Below are positions 33,945 through 41,561 of a DNA stretch of 64,000 bases, piece after piece. The notes under the pieces were generated by a model. That model had not been told where the DNA came from. It saw only the letters and a program-made list of their open reading frames with translations, and ran no database searches. The position numbers and the translations under genes are program-made. Source of the DNA: Ruegeria intermedia (GTDB taxonomy: Bacteria > Pseudomonadota > Alphaproteobacteria > Rhodobacterales > Rhodobacteraceae); assembly GCF_900129345.1 (NCBI RefSeq), contig NZ_FQVK01000005.1, positions 1 through 64,000 on the forward strand, given 5' to 3'. Positions within the stretch are counted from its first letter, which is position 1. The number at the start of each line of letters is the position of its first letter.

Positions 33945-34925
33945 ATGCTACGCGCGATTACCAACACACTTGCCACCCTGACCGCCGGATCGGTCTTCGC
34001 CGTCTCGGTCGTGACCGTCGGCTTCTACCTCTCGCCCGAGGCCGTGCGCGCCGCCGAGCCCGACCCGTTCCAGACCCAGTTCCGCGCCCAGACCATCGAC
34101 GGCATGAAGATCGCCTATCGCGAGGCCGGTGACCCGGCCAACCCGACGGTTCTGCTGCTGCACGGTTTTCCGACCTCGTCGCACATGTTCCGCAACCTGA
34201 TCCCGGTGCTCGCGCAGGATTACCACGTGATCGCGCCCGACTATCCCGGTTTTGGTGCATCCGACATGCCCCCGGCGGATGAATACGACTACAGCTTTGC
34301 CGGCACCGCGCGGATGATGACCGAGCTGCTGGATGCGAAGGGCGTCGATCGCTATGCCGTCTATCTGATGGACTACGGCGCGCCGGTGGGGTTCCGGATG
34401 TTCGCCGAGGATCCCGACCGCGTGACCGGCTTCATCATCCAGAACGGCAACGCCTATGACGCGGGCCTGCGCGAGTTCTGGGACCCGATCAAGGCCTATT
34501 GGGCCGATCCGACCAAGGAAAACGGCGACGCCCTGCGCGCCTTCCTGACCATGGATGCCACCCAGTGGCAGTTCACCCACGGCACCCGGAATCCCGACGC
34601 GATCAGCCCGGACAATTTCTGGCATGTCCAGTACCTGCTGGACCGCCCCGGAAACCAGGAAGTGCAGCTGGAGATGTTTCTGGATTACGGCACCAATGTG
34701 GGCGAATACCCCAAATGGCAGGCGCTGTTCCGCGAACATCAGCCACCCGCGCTGTTGATGTGGGGCAAGAATGACGTGATCTTCCCCGAGGACGGCGCAC
34801 ATCCCTACAAGAACGATCTGACCGATCTGGAGTTCCACATCCTCGACACCGGGCATTTCGCGCTCGAGGAATACGGCCCCGAGATCGCCGCCGAAATGCA
34901 GGACTTCCTGGCCCGCATCAACTGA
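33945..34925 (+). CDS. Exported alpha/beta hydrolase with Asp nucleophile
   Basis: 326 aa. An N-terminal hydrophobic segment (about 8-28) and AVRAA around residue 37 suggest export. The hydrolase core has HGFPTSS at 73-79 (oxyanion), nucleophile Asp143 in LMDYGAPVG, acid Asp in WGKNDVIFP and His in DTGHFALEEYG. An Asp nucleophile is the haloalkane dehalogenase/epoxide hydrolase pattern, but the halide-binding Trp after it is Tyr here, so epoxide or ester hydrolysis is as likely as dehalogenation. AGGAG lies 11 nt before ATG 33945. Confidence 0.8.
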   Translation: MLRAITNTLATLTAGSVFAVSVVTVGFYLSPEAVRAAEPDPFQTQFRAQTIDGMKIAYREAGDPANPTVLLLHGFPTSSHMFRNLIPVLAQDYHVIAPDYPGFGASDMPPADEYDYSFAGTARMMTELLDAKGVDRYAVYLMDYGAPVGFRMFAEDPDRVTGFIIQNGNAYDAGLREFWDPIKAYWADPTKENGDALRAFLTMDATQWQFTHGTRNPDAISPDNFWHVQYLLDRPGNQEVQLEMFLDYGTNVGEYPKWQALFREHQPPALLMWGKNDVIFPEDGAHPYKNDLTDLEFHILDTGHFALEEYGPEIAAEMQDFLARIN

Positions 34926-34931
34926 CCCCTT

Positions 34932-34954
34932 GCCCCCCGGCCTGTCCGGGGGGC
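34932..34954 (+). terminator. GC-rich hairpin between hydrolase and PhzF-like genes
   Basis: Perfect 9-bp stem GCCCCCCGG/CCGGGGGGC with a 5-nt loop. No T-run follows, and the next gene starts 24 nt later, so it may be an attenuator or mRNA-stabilising element rather than a full terminator. Confidence 0.4.
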
Positions 34955-34977
34955 GCCCCATACCGGAGGACTGACCC

Positions 34978-35814
34978 ATGACCCCGCATGTTGACCGTAT
35001 CGCCGCCTTTTCCGATGGCCCCGCCGGGGGCAACCCGGCCGGAGTGCTGATCGCGGATGCTCTGCCCGCGGACGCCGAGATGCAGAAGATCGCGGCCGAT
35101 GTCGGCTATTCCGAAACCGCCTTTGCCGCGCCGCAGGGCGCGGGCTGGCGGGTGCGCTATTTCGCGCCGGTGGGCGAGGTCGCCTTTTGCGGCCATGCCA
35201 CCATCGCGCTGGGGGCGCAGCTGGCGCAGCGGTTCGGCGATGGCGAATACGCGCTGCAACTGAATGATGCGCAGATCTCGGTCGAAGGTCGGCGTGACGG
35301 CGACAGGGTTGCGGCCACGCTGGTGTCACCGCCGACCCACAGCCGCGCGGTGGCTGACGATGTTCTGGCGCAGGCGCTGATCGTGTTCGGGCTTGCGCCC
35401 GGAGACCTGAGCACCGATCTGCCGCCCGCCATCGCCAATGCAGGCAATGACCATTTGATCCTGGAGCTGACGTCTCGCGCCCGGCTGGCCCAGATGGATT
35501 ATGACCTGCAAACCGGGGCCGAATTCATGCAGGCTCAGGGGTTCACCACGATCAACCTGATCTGGGCCGAAACGCCCCGGCTGTTTCACAGCCGCAACGC
35601 CTTTGCCAGCGGCGGGGTGCTGGAAGACCCCGCCACCGGCGCCGCAGCCGCCGCACTGGCCGGGTATCTGCGCGACCTGAACTGGCCGCATGGCGGCGAA
35701 ATCGACATCGTGCAAGGCGAGGATATGGGCGCGCGATCCCTTCTGCGCGTTCAGATCGGCGCCGCGAGAGGCGACGGTGTGCGCGTCTCGGGAACCGCCC
35801 GCGCCATCGACTGA
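34978..35814 (+). CDS. PhzF family protein (isomerase/epimerase fold)
   Basis: 278-aa PhzF/YddE-type protein with the family motifs: GGNPAGVLI at about 17-25, catalytic Glu in DVGYSETAFAAP near residue 46, FCGHATIALG at about 71-80 and EDPATGAAAAALAGYLRD in the second half. The fold is a tandem DAP-epimerase-like barrel. True phenazine synthesis is unlikely because no other phz genes are nearby. CGGAGGACTG precedes ATG 34978. Confidence 0.9.
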   Translation: MTPHVDRIAAFSDGPAGGNPAGVLIADALPADAEMQKIAADVGYSETAFAAPQGAGWRVRYFAPVGEVAFCGHATIALGAQLAQRFGDGEYALQLNDAQISVEGRRDGDRVAATLVSPPTHSRAVADDVLAQALIVFGLAPGDLSTDLPPAIANAGNDHLILELTSRARLAQMDYDLQTGAEFMQAQGFTTINLIWAETPRLFHSRNAFASGGVLEDPATGAAAAALAGYLRDLNWPHGGEIDIVQGEDMGARSLLRVQIGAARGDGVRVSGTARAID

Positions 35815-35820
35815 GATGGG

Positions 35821-36498
35821 TCAGGGGCGAGCGCGGCCAGAGTGCACCATTGCCTCGATCCCCGCGGCGCAGAATTCGACCAGTTGGTCGATCCCCGACA
35901 GGTCTCCCCCCTGCGACAGCGCCTGCACCCGCCAGGCGCTGTTGAGATGCGCCAGCATCGCCGAGACCGAATAGACCTGGCCCGTGGCCAACAGCGCCGG
36001 GTCGGCCTGCGGATACAGCGCGGCGATCTCACGGATGAAGAACTGGGCGGTGGGGTCGAAACACTCGGCGGCAATATGGCGCCAGCGCGGATCGACCGAC
36101 ACATGTGCCACCAGCCGCCCGTAGGCCATCCAGCCCGGACCGCCGGTTTCGGCCAGGCTGACATAGGGGCGGATGAAACAGTCCAGAATGCCCCGCAGGG
36201 TCAGCGGGCCCTGCGCGCGCCGATCCTCCAGCGCCTGCATCCTGATCCGGGCAAGCGCGTCGGCGCGGCGCGCGACGGTCTGGAAGAACAGCTCTTCCTT
36301 GCCGCCGCCATGGTGGTGGACCAGACCCACCTGCACCCCGGCGCGCGTGGCGATGTCGCGGATCGAGGCGCCCTCGAATCCCCGCTCGGCAAACAGCGCC
36401 TCGGCCGCGTCCAGGATCCGCGCCTTGGTTTCCAGCGACCGGGCCGACGGCGCCCTTTGCCTTTGTTTTTCAATGTATTTCGCGCTCATGTTTTTCAT
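35821..36498 (-). CDS. TetR family transcriptional regulator
   Basis: 225-aa repressor: HTH at about 24-68 (RILDAAEALFAERGFEGASI, DIATRAGVQVGLVHHHGGGKEE) and a C-terminal ligand domain with a YxVSAMLAHLNS helix. Note HHHGGGKE instead of the usual YYHFxSKE, an unusual end of the recognition region. Start 36498 has AAGG 5 nt upstream; ATG 36489 is an alternative. It diverges from the FMO-symporter operon and is its probable repressor. Confidence 0.85.
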   Translation of the reverse strand: MKNMSAKYIEKQRQRAPSARSLETKARILDAAEALFAERGFEGASIRDIATRAGVQVGLVHHHGGGKEELFFQTVARRADALARIRMQALEDRRAQGPLTLRGILDCFIRPYVSLAETGGPGWMAYGRLVAHVSVDPRWRHIAAECFDPTAQFFIREIAALYPQADPALLATGQVYSVSAMLAHLNSAWRVQALSQGGDLSGIDQLVEFCAAGIEAMVHSGRARP

Positions 36499-36509
36499 CT
36501 TGCCTTATT

Positions 36510-36525
36510 TTGGTCGATCGTTCAA
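36510..36525. promoter_or_regulatory. Candidate TetR operator in the tetR / monooxygenase divergent region
   Basis: TTGGTCGATCGTTCAA, an imperfect palindrome centred on CGATCG, in the 55-bp gap between the two start codons. Confidence 0.5.
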
Positions 36526-36553
36526 GTTAAGCGCCACGAGCAGGGGAGGGTTC

Positions 36554-37870
36554 ATGACACGGGCGCGCAAGGCTTATGCCTTGATCGGCGCAGGTCCGAT
36601 GGGGCTGGCGGCGGCCAAGGTGCTGAAGGAACAGGGCATCCCGTTCCAGGGGTTCGAGCTGCATTCAGATGTGGGCGGGCTGTGGGATATCGATGCGCCA
36701 CGGTCGACCATGTATGAATCCGCGCATCTGATCTCGTCCAAGTCGATGACCGAATTTGCCGATTTTCCGATTGGCGACGACGTGGCCGAATACCCGTCCC
36801 ACCGGCAGATGCGAGACTATTTCCGGGCCTTTGCCGATCATTTCGGACTGCGTGATCTTTACAGGTTCAACGCCGAGGTGATCGACGCATCGCCGCTGGG
36901 CGCGCCGGGCGATGGCTGGCGGGTCACCTGGCGCGACGACCAAGGGACGCAGAGCGGTGAATTTGCCGGGGTGCTGATCGCGAACGGTACCCTGTCGGAG
37001 CCCAACATGCCCGATTTTCCCGGCCGGTTCGACGGCGAGTTGATCCACGCCGCGCAGTACCGCTATCCCAGCCAGTTCCACGGCAAGCGGGTGCTGGTCG
37101 TGGGTGCTGGCAATTCCGGGTGCGACATTGCGGTGGACGCCATCCATCACGCCGAACTGTGCGACTTGTCGATGCGGCGCGGATATTATTTCGTGCCGAA
37201 ATACGTCTTTGGCAAACCCGCCGACACGCTGGGCGGGATGATCCGCCTGCCCATGTGGCTGAAGCGCCGGATCGACGGGATGATCCTGCGCTGGTTCGTG
37301 GGCGACCCGCAGAAATACGGCTTTCCCAAGCCCGACTACAAACTGTACGAAAGCCACCCGGTGGTGAATTCGCTGGTCCTTTATCACGCGGGCCACGGCG
37401 ATCTGCGCATTCGCCCCGACATCGACCGGATCGAGGGCCGCACCGTTCACTTCAAGGACGGCAGCGCCAGCGACTATGACATGATTCTGGCCGCGACCGG
37501 GTACAAGCTGCATTACCCGTTCATCGACCCGAACCTGCTGAACTGGCAGGGTGACGCGCCGCATCTGTACCTGAACGCCATGCACCCCGAACGCGACGAT
37601 CTGTTCGTGCTGGGCATGATCGAGGCCACCGGGCTGGGCTGGCAAGGACGCCACGAGCAGGCCGAAATGGTGGCGCGCTATATCAAGGGTCTCCAGTCCG
37701 GCTGCCCCGTGGCCGCGGCGCTGAAGGCGGAAAAACAAAAAGACTTTCAGCGCGCCACCGGAGGCATGCAGTACCTGAACCTGCCCCGCATGGCCTATTA
37801 CGTGGACAAAGCGACCTATCGCAAAGCCGTCACCAGCTGGATCGATCGGTTCCGGAAAGTCCGCGCATGA
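36554..37870 (+). CDS. Flavin-containing monooxygenase (FMO/BVMO class B)
   Basis: 438-aa NADPH-dependent flavoprotein monooxygenase. FAD motif GAGPMG at 12-17, NADP motif GAGNSG at 184-189, and the class B fingerprint FxGxxxHxxxY visible as F159-DGELIHAAQY169. N-oxygenation, S-oxygenation or Baeyer-Villiger oxidation are all possible. GGGGAGG precedes ATG 36554. First gene of a four-gene operon in which every junction overlaps by 4 nt; the downstream symporter suggests that the substrate is imported. Confidence 0.92.
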   Translation: MTRARKAYALIGAGPMGLAAAKVLKEQGIPFQGFELHSDVGGLWDIDAPRSTMYESAHLISSKSMTEFADFPIGDDVAEYPSHRQMRDYFRAFADHFGLRDLYRFNAEVIDASPLGAPGDGWRVTWRDDQGTQSGEFAGVLIANGTLSEPNMPDFPGRFDGELIHAAQYRYPSQFHGKRVLVVGAGNSGCDIAVDAIHHAELCDLSMRRGYYFVPKYVFGKPADTLGGMIRLPMWLKRRIDGMILRWFVGDPQKYGFPKPDYKLYESHPVVNSLVLYHAGHGDLRIRPDIDRIEGRTVHFKDGSASDYDMILAATGYKLHYPFIDPNLLNWQGDAPHLYLNAMHPERDDLFVLGMIEATGLGWQGRHEQAEMVARYIKGLQSGCPVAAALKAEKQKDFQRATGGMQYLNLPRMAYYVDKATYRKAVTSWIDRFRKVRA

Positions 37871-38769
37871 CCGGCATCGACGAGATCACGCTGAATTTCA
37901 GCCCCGGCTCGCTGACCCTGCTGAACGCGATCCTGGCGATCGTGATGTTCTCGATCGCCATCGACCTGTCGCCGCGCGACTTCGACCGGCTGCGGCGCGC
38001 GCCCAAGCCGGTGGTGGTGGGACTGGCCTCGCAATTCCTGGTGTTGCCGGCGCTGACCTTCCTGCTGGTCTGGCTGACCGAGCCGCGCCCGTCGATCGCC
38101 TTGGGGCTGATCCTGGTGGCGGCCTGCCCGGGGGGCAATATTTCGAATTTCATCACCCATCGGGCGGGCGGAAACGCGGCGCTGTCGGTGTCGATGACCG
38201 CCTTCGCCACCATCGGGGCCATCGTGATGACCCCGTTCAACATCGCGCTGTGGGGCGGTCTGTACCCGCCGACCCGCGCGATTCTGCAGCAGACCCAGAT
38301 CGACCCGGTGCAGATCGCCATCATCGTCGGGCTGATGCTGATCCTGCCTCTGGTTCTGGGCGTGACCCTGAACCAGAAGCGCCCCGCCCTGACGGCGCGG
38401 CTGCGCGGGCCGCTGCAGATCCTGTCGATGGCCATTTTCGTGGCCTTCATCGTACTCGCCCTGGCGGCCAACTGGAGTTTCTTCCTGGGCTACGCCGGGG
38501 CGGTTGCCGGGCTTGTGATCCTTCACAACGCCCTGGCACTGGGGGGCGGTTGGGTTGTGGCCACTCTGACCCGGCTGTCCCCCTTTGACCGGCGTGCAGT
38601 CACGATCGAGACCGGCATCCAGAATTCGGGCCTCGGGCTGGTGCTGATCTTCGCCTTTTTCAACGGCTTGGGCGGCATGGCCGTGGTGGCCGCCTTCTGG
38701 GGGATCTGGCACGCCATCTCGGGGCTGGCGCTGGCGCAGCTGATGGCCCGGACCGAGGCCGCCCGATGA
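37867..38769 (+). CDS. Bile acid:sodium symporter (BASS) family transporter
   Basis: 300-aa membrane protein with about 9-10 hydrophobic segments. Family motifs: MFSIAIDLSPRDFDRLRRAP near 28-46, VAACPGGNISNFITHRAGGNAALSVSMTAF (split at about 84-113) and the second crossover region TIETGIQNSGLGLVLIF near 240-256. BASS members use Na+ to import bile acids, steroids, organic anions or 2-keto acids. ATGA overlap with the monooxygenase gene. Confidence 0.92.
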   Translation: MTGIDEITLNFSPGSLTLLNAILAIVMFSIAIDLSPRDFDRLRRAPKPVVVGLASQFLVLPALTFLLVWLTEPRPSIALGLILVAACPGGNISNFITHRAGGNAALSVSMTAFATIGAIVMTPFNIALWGGLYPPTRAILQQTQIDPVQIAIIVGLMLILPLVLGVTLNQKRPALTARLRGPLQILSMAIFVAFIVLALAANWSFFLGYAGAVAGLVILHNALALGGGWVVATLTRLSPFDRRAVTIETGIQNSGLGLVLIFAFFNGLGGMAVVAAFWGIWHAISGLALAQLMARTEAAR

Positions 38770-39698
38770 CCCGCATTCTGATCACCGGCGCTGCGGGCCT
38801 GGTCGGCCGCGCCCTGCTGGACGAGCTGAGCGACCATGAGGTGTTTGCCACCGACCTGCGCCGCCCGGACGCGCTGCCGGACGAGGTTCCGTTTCTGCGC
38901 ATGGACGTCACCACGGGCGACCCGGCCCGGGTGATCGCCAAGGTGAAGCCCGAGGTGATCGTGCATCTGGCCTCGATCGTCACGCCGCCGCCAGGCATGT
39001 CACGGGCCGAGGCCCATGCGGTGGATGTGGGCGGCACGCGCAAGGTGGTCGATGCCGCGCTGACCCATGGCGTGCGGCGGCTGGTCGTCACCTCGTCGGG
39101 AGCGGCCTATGGCTATCACGCGGACAACCCCGTGCCGCTGCGCGAAACCGATCCGGTGCGCGGCAACCCCGAGTTTCCCTATTCCGACCACAAGCGGCAG
39201 GTCGAAGAATTGCTGGCCGGAGCCCGAACAGCCGCGCCGCAGCTGGAACAGGTGGTGCTGCGGGTGGGCACGGTGCTGGGCGACGGCACCGACAACCAGA
39301 TCACGGCCCTGTTCCGCAAACCCCGCCTGCTGGCGGTGGCAGGCAGCGACAGCCCTTTCGTGTTCATCTGGACCCGCGATCTGGCCCGCATCCTGAAACG
39401 CGCGGCCACCGATGGGCCGCCCGGGGTGTACAACGTGGCCGGGGACGGCGCGCTGAGCGTCGACGATCTGGCCCGCGCGCTGAACAAACCCGTGCTGCGC
39501 CTGCCGGCCTGGGCGCTGAGGGCGGCGCTGGCCGTGGCCCGACCCTTGCGCCTGTCGCGCTACGGGCCCGAACAGGTGCGGTTCCTGCAATACCGACCGG
39601 TTCTGGACAACACGGCGCTGAAAACCGTGTTCGGCTATGTCCCGCAGAAGACCAGCGCCGAGGTGTTCGACCTTTGGAAAAGGAGTGTGGGCCTGTGA
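38766..39698 (+). CDS. NAD-dependent epimerase/dehydratase (extended SDR)
   Basis: 310-aa extended SDR: nucleotide motif TGAAGLVG at 7-14, VHLASI near 71, catalytic Ser region VVTSSGAAYGYH at about 107-118 and Tyr-x3-Lys in FPYSDHKRQVEE near 138-149. Resembles UDP-sugar epimerases and 3-beta-hydroxysteroid dehydrogenase-type proteins; with a bile-acid-type symporter next to it the second is attractive but unproven. 4-nt overlaps on both sides. Confidence 0.88.
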   Translation: MTRILITGAAGLVGRALLDELSDHEVFATDLRRPDALPDEVPFLRMDVTTGDPARVIAKVKPEVIVHLASIVTPPPGMSRAEAHAVDVGGTRKVVDAALTHGVRRLVVTSSGAAYGYHADNPVPLRETDPVRGNPEFPYSDHKRQVEELLAGARTAAPQLEQVVLRVGTVLGDGTDNQITALFRKPRLLAVAGSDSPFVFIWTRDLARILKRAATDGPPGVYNVAGDGALSVDDLARALNKPVLRLPAWALRAALAVARPLRLSRYGPEQVRFLQYRPVLDNTALKTVFGYVPQKTSAEVFDLWKRSVGL

Positions 39699-40453
39699 AA
39701 ACCGCAGTGATCTCGGGCGGGGCCGGCGGCCTGGGCCAGGCGCTCTCGGCCGCGCTGCAAGAGCGTGGATGGCGCGTGGTCCTGCTGGATCTGAGGGTGG
39801 ATGGGGTGCAGGACAGCGCCACGCAGATGGCGATTGCCTGTGATCTGACCGATCCGGCGCAACTGGCGCGCGCCGTGACCGATACGCTTGCGCATTGCGA
39901 CAGCATCGATCTGGTCGTCTACAACGCCGGGATCACCCAGATCTGCGGGTTCGATCAGTCCGACGACGCCAGCCACCGCAGGGTGTTCGAGATCAACTAT
40001 TTCGCTGCCGTCTCGATGGCCCGCGCCTTTCTGCCCGCGCTGCGCCGGTCGCGCGGGGCGCATCTGGCGATCTCGTCGGTGGCGGGGTTCGCGCCTCTGT
40101 ATCACCGCACGGCATATGCGGCCTCGAAGCACGCGCTGGAAGGTTTCTTCAAATCACTGCGGTCCGAAGAACGGCCCCATGGCGTGCGGGTGCATATCGC
40201 GGCGCCCTCATTCGTGGCGACCAACCCGGGCCGGGCCGAGCGGCAGCCCGACGGCACCGCACGCCCCGGATCGGCCAGCGACGGCATGGACGAGATGACC
40301 CCCGAGGCGGCCGCCCGCGTGATCCTGCAAGGGCTGGATCGCGGGCGGCCCGTCATCCCGGTGGGCCGGGTGGCGCGGCTGGCCTGGTGGCTGAACCGGC
40401 TGGCCCCACGCCTGTACCAGCGCCTGATGGAGCGCAATATCAGCGGCGCGTGA
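39695..40453 (+). CDS. SDR family NAD(P)-dependent oxidoreductase
   Basis: 252-aa classical SDR: GGAGGLG near residues 9-15, NAGIT near 79, Ser in ISSVAGFAPLYH and the catalytic YAASK of TAYAASKHALEGFFKSL. The start is GTG 39695 (GTGA overlap with the epimerase stop); an ATG seven codons upstream would lie inside the previous gene. Substrate unknown, probably the same as for the operon's other enzymes. C-terminal helix RLAWWLNRLAPRLYQRLM may associate with membranes. Confidence 0.88.
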   Translation: MKTAVISGGAGGLGQALSAALQERGWRVVLLDLRVDGVQDSATQMAIACDLTDPAQLARAVTDTLAHCDSIDLVVYNAGITQICGFDQSDDASHRRVFEINYFAAVSMARAFLPALRRSRGAHLAISSVAGFAPLYHRTAYAASKHALEGFFKSLRSEERPHGVRVHIAAPSFVATNPGRAERQPDGTARPGSASDGMDEMTPEAAARVILQGLDRGRPVIPVGRVARLAWWLNRLAPRLYQRLMERNISGA

Positions 40454-40586
40454 CGCACGGCCATTATTTGCGGCCTGTTTCCCGGTGCGGGGTTGCCCTT
40501 TGGGCGCGGCTTTGCTTTGTCTTTGGCAAGCATTCCGGCCGGTGGGCGTTTAATGCCCCGGACAGGTCACAGGGAGGATCTCGAAA

Positions 40587-41459
40587 ATGGCGAAAGTTGC
40601 ATTCCTTGGCCTTGGCGTCATGGGCTATCCGATGGCCGGGCATCTGCAGGCGGCCGGGCATGAGGTGACCGTCTACAACCGCACCGCGGCCAAGGCTGAG
40701 AAATGGGTGTCGCAGCATGGTGGCCGGATGGCGACCACGCCGCGCGGTGCCGCCGAGGGGGCCGAGTTCGTGATGGCCTGCGTCGGCAACGACGACGATC
40801 TGCGCATGGTCTGCACGGGCGAGGACGGCGCGTTCGACGGCATGGCGGAAGGCGCGGTTTTCGTTGACCACACCACCGTTTCGGCCAAGGTCACGCGCGA
40901 GCTGTATGCGGCGGCCAAGGCGCGCGGGATCTCCTTCGTCGATGCGCCGATCTCGGGCGGCCAGGCCGGGGCCGAGAACGGGGTTCTGTCGATCATGTGC
41001 GGCGGCGATCAGGCCGCCTATGACCGGGCCGAGCCGGTGATGCAGGTCTATGCCAAGATCTGCCGCCGCATCGGGGACAGCGGCGCGGGCCAGATGACCA
41101 AGATGTGCAACCAGATCGCTATCGCGGGGCTGGTGCAGGGCCTGAGCGAGGCGCTGCATTTTGCCGAGAAGGCCGGGCTGGACGGGCGCGCAGTGGTCGA
41201 GGTGATCAGCCAGGGGGCCGCCGGAAGCTGGCAGATGTCGAACCGGTACGAGACCATGCTGGACGACCATTTCGACCACGGCTTTGCGGTGGACTGGATG
41301 CGCAAGGACCTTGGCATCTGCCTGGACACGGCGGACGAGACCGGGGCATCGCTGCCGGTGACCGCGCTGGTCGATCAGTTCTACAAGGATGTGCAGAAGA
41401 TGGGCGGCGGCCGCTGGGACACATCGGCGTTGATCAAGCGCCTGCGGGCCATGGGGTAA
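40587..41459 (+). CDS. NAD(P)-dependent oxidoreductase, 3-hydroxyisobutyrate dehydrogenase family
   Basis: 290-aa beta-hydroxyacid dehydrogenase: GLGVMGYPMAGHL at 8-20 binds the cofactor, DAPISGGQAGAENG at about 118-131 is the substrate loop, and the catalytic Lys lies in GAGQMTKMCNQ near 171. Acts on a 3-hydroxy acid such as 3-hydroxyisobutyrate, tartronate semialdehyde or relatives. GGGAGGATC precedes ATG 40587. It stands alone, 133 nt after the SDR operon and before a repeat-associated hairpin. Confidence 0.9.
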   Translation: MAKVAFLGLGVMGYPMAGHLQAAGHEVTVYNRTAAKAEKWVSQHGGRMATTPRGAAEGAEFVMACVGNDDDLRMVCTGEDGAFDGMAEGAVFVDHTTVSAKVTRELYAAAKARGISFVDAPISGGQAGAENGVLSIMCGGDQAAYDRAEPVMQVYAKICRRIGDSGAGQMTKMCNQIAIAGLVQGLSEALHFAEKAGLDGRAVVEVISQGAAGSWQMSNRYETMLDDHFDHGFAVDWMRKDLGICLDTADETGASLPVTALVDQFYKDVQKMGGGRWDTSALIKRLRAMG

Positions 41460-41461
41460 AC

Positions 41462-41529
41462 GGGGGGCTGTCTGCCCCCCATCGCGCCAAGGCGCGATTC
41501 CCCCCGAGGATATTTTTGGCCAGATGAAG
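41462..41529 (+). repeat. Roseobacter-type intergenic palindromic repeat
   Basis: Two hairpins in a row (GGGGGGC/GCCCCCC at 41462-41480 and ATCGCGCC/GGCGCGAT at 41481-41498) followed by CCCCCGAGGATATTTTTGGC and CAGATGAAG. This motif is repeated between genes in many Rhodobacteraceae (from memory); only one copy was seen in this window. It may also end transcription after the dehydrogenase gene. Confidence 0.65.
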
Positions 41530-41561
41530 AGGGCCCCGGCGCGCGCGGGGCGGAAGTTTGA

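Noticed and set aside
33945-34925. Calling the exported hydrolase a haloalkane dehalogenase
   Set aside because: The nucleophile Asp is followed by Tyr, not by the halide-binding Trp, so dehalogenase activity cannot be claimed.
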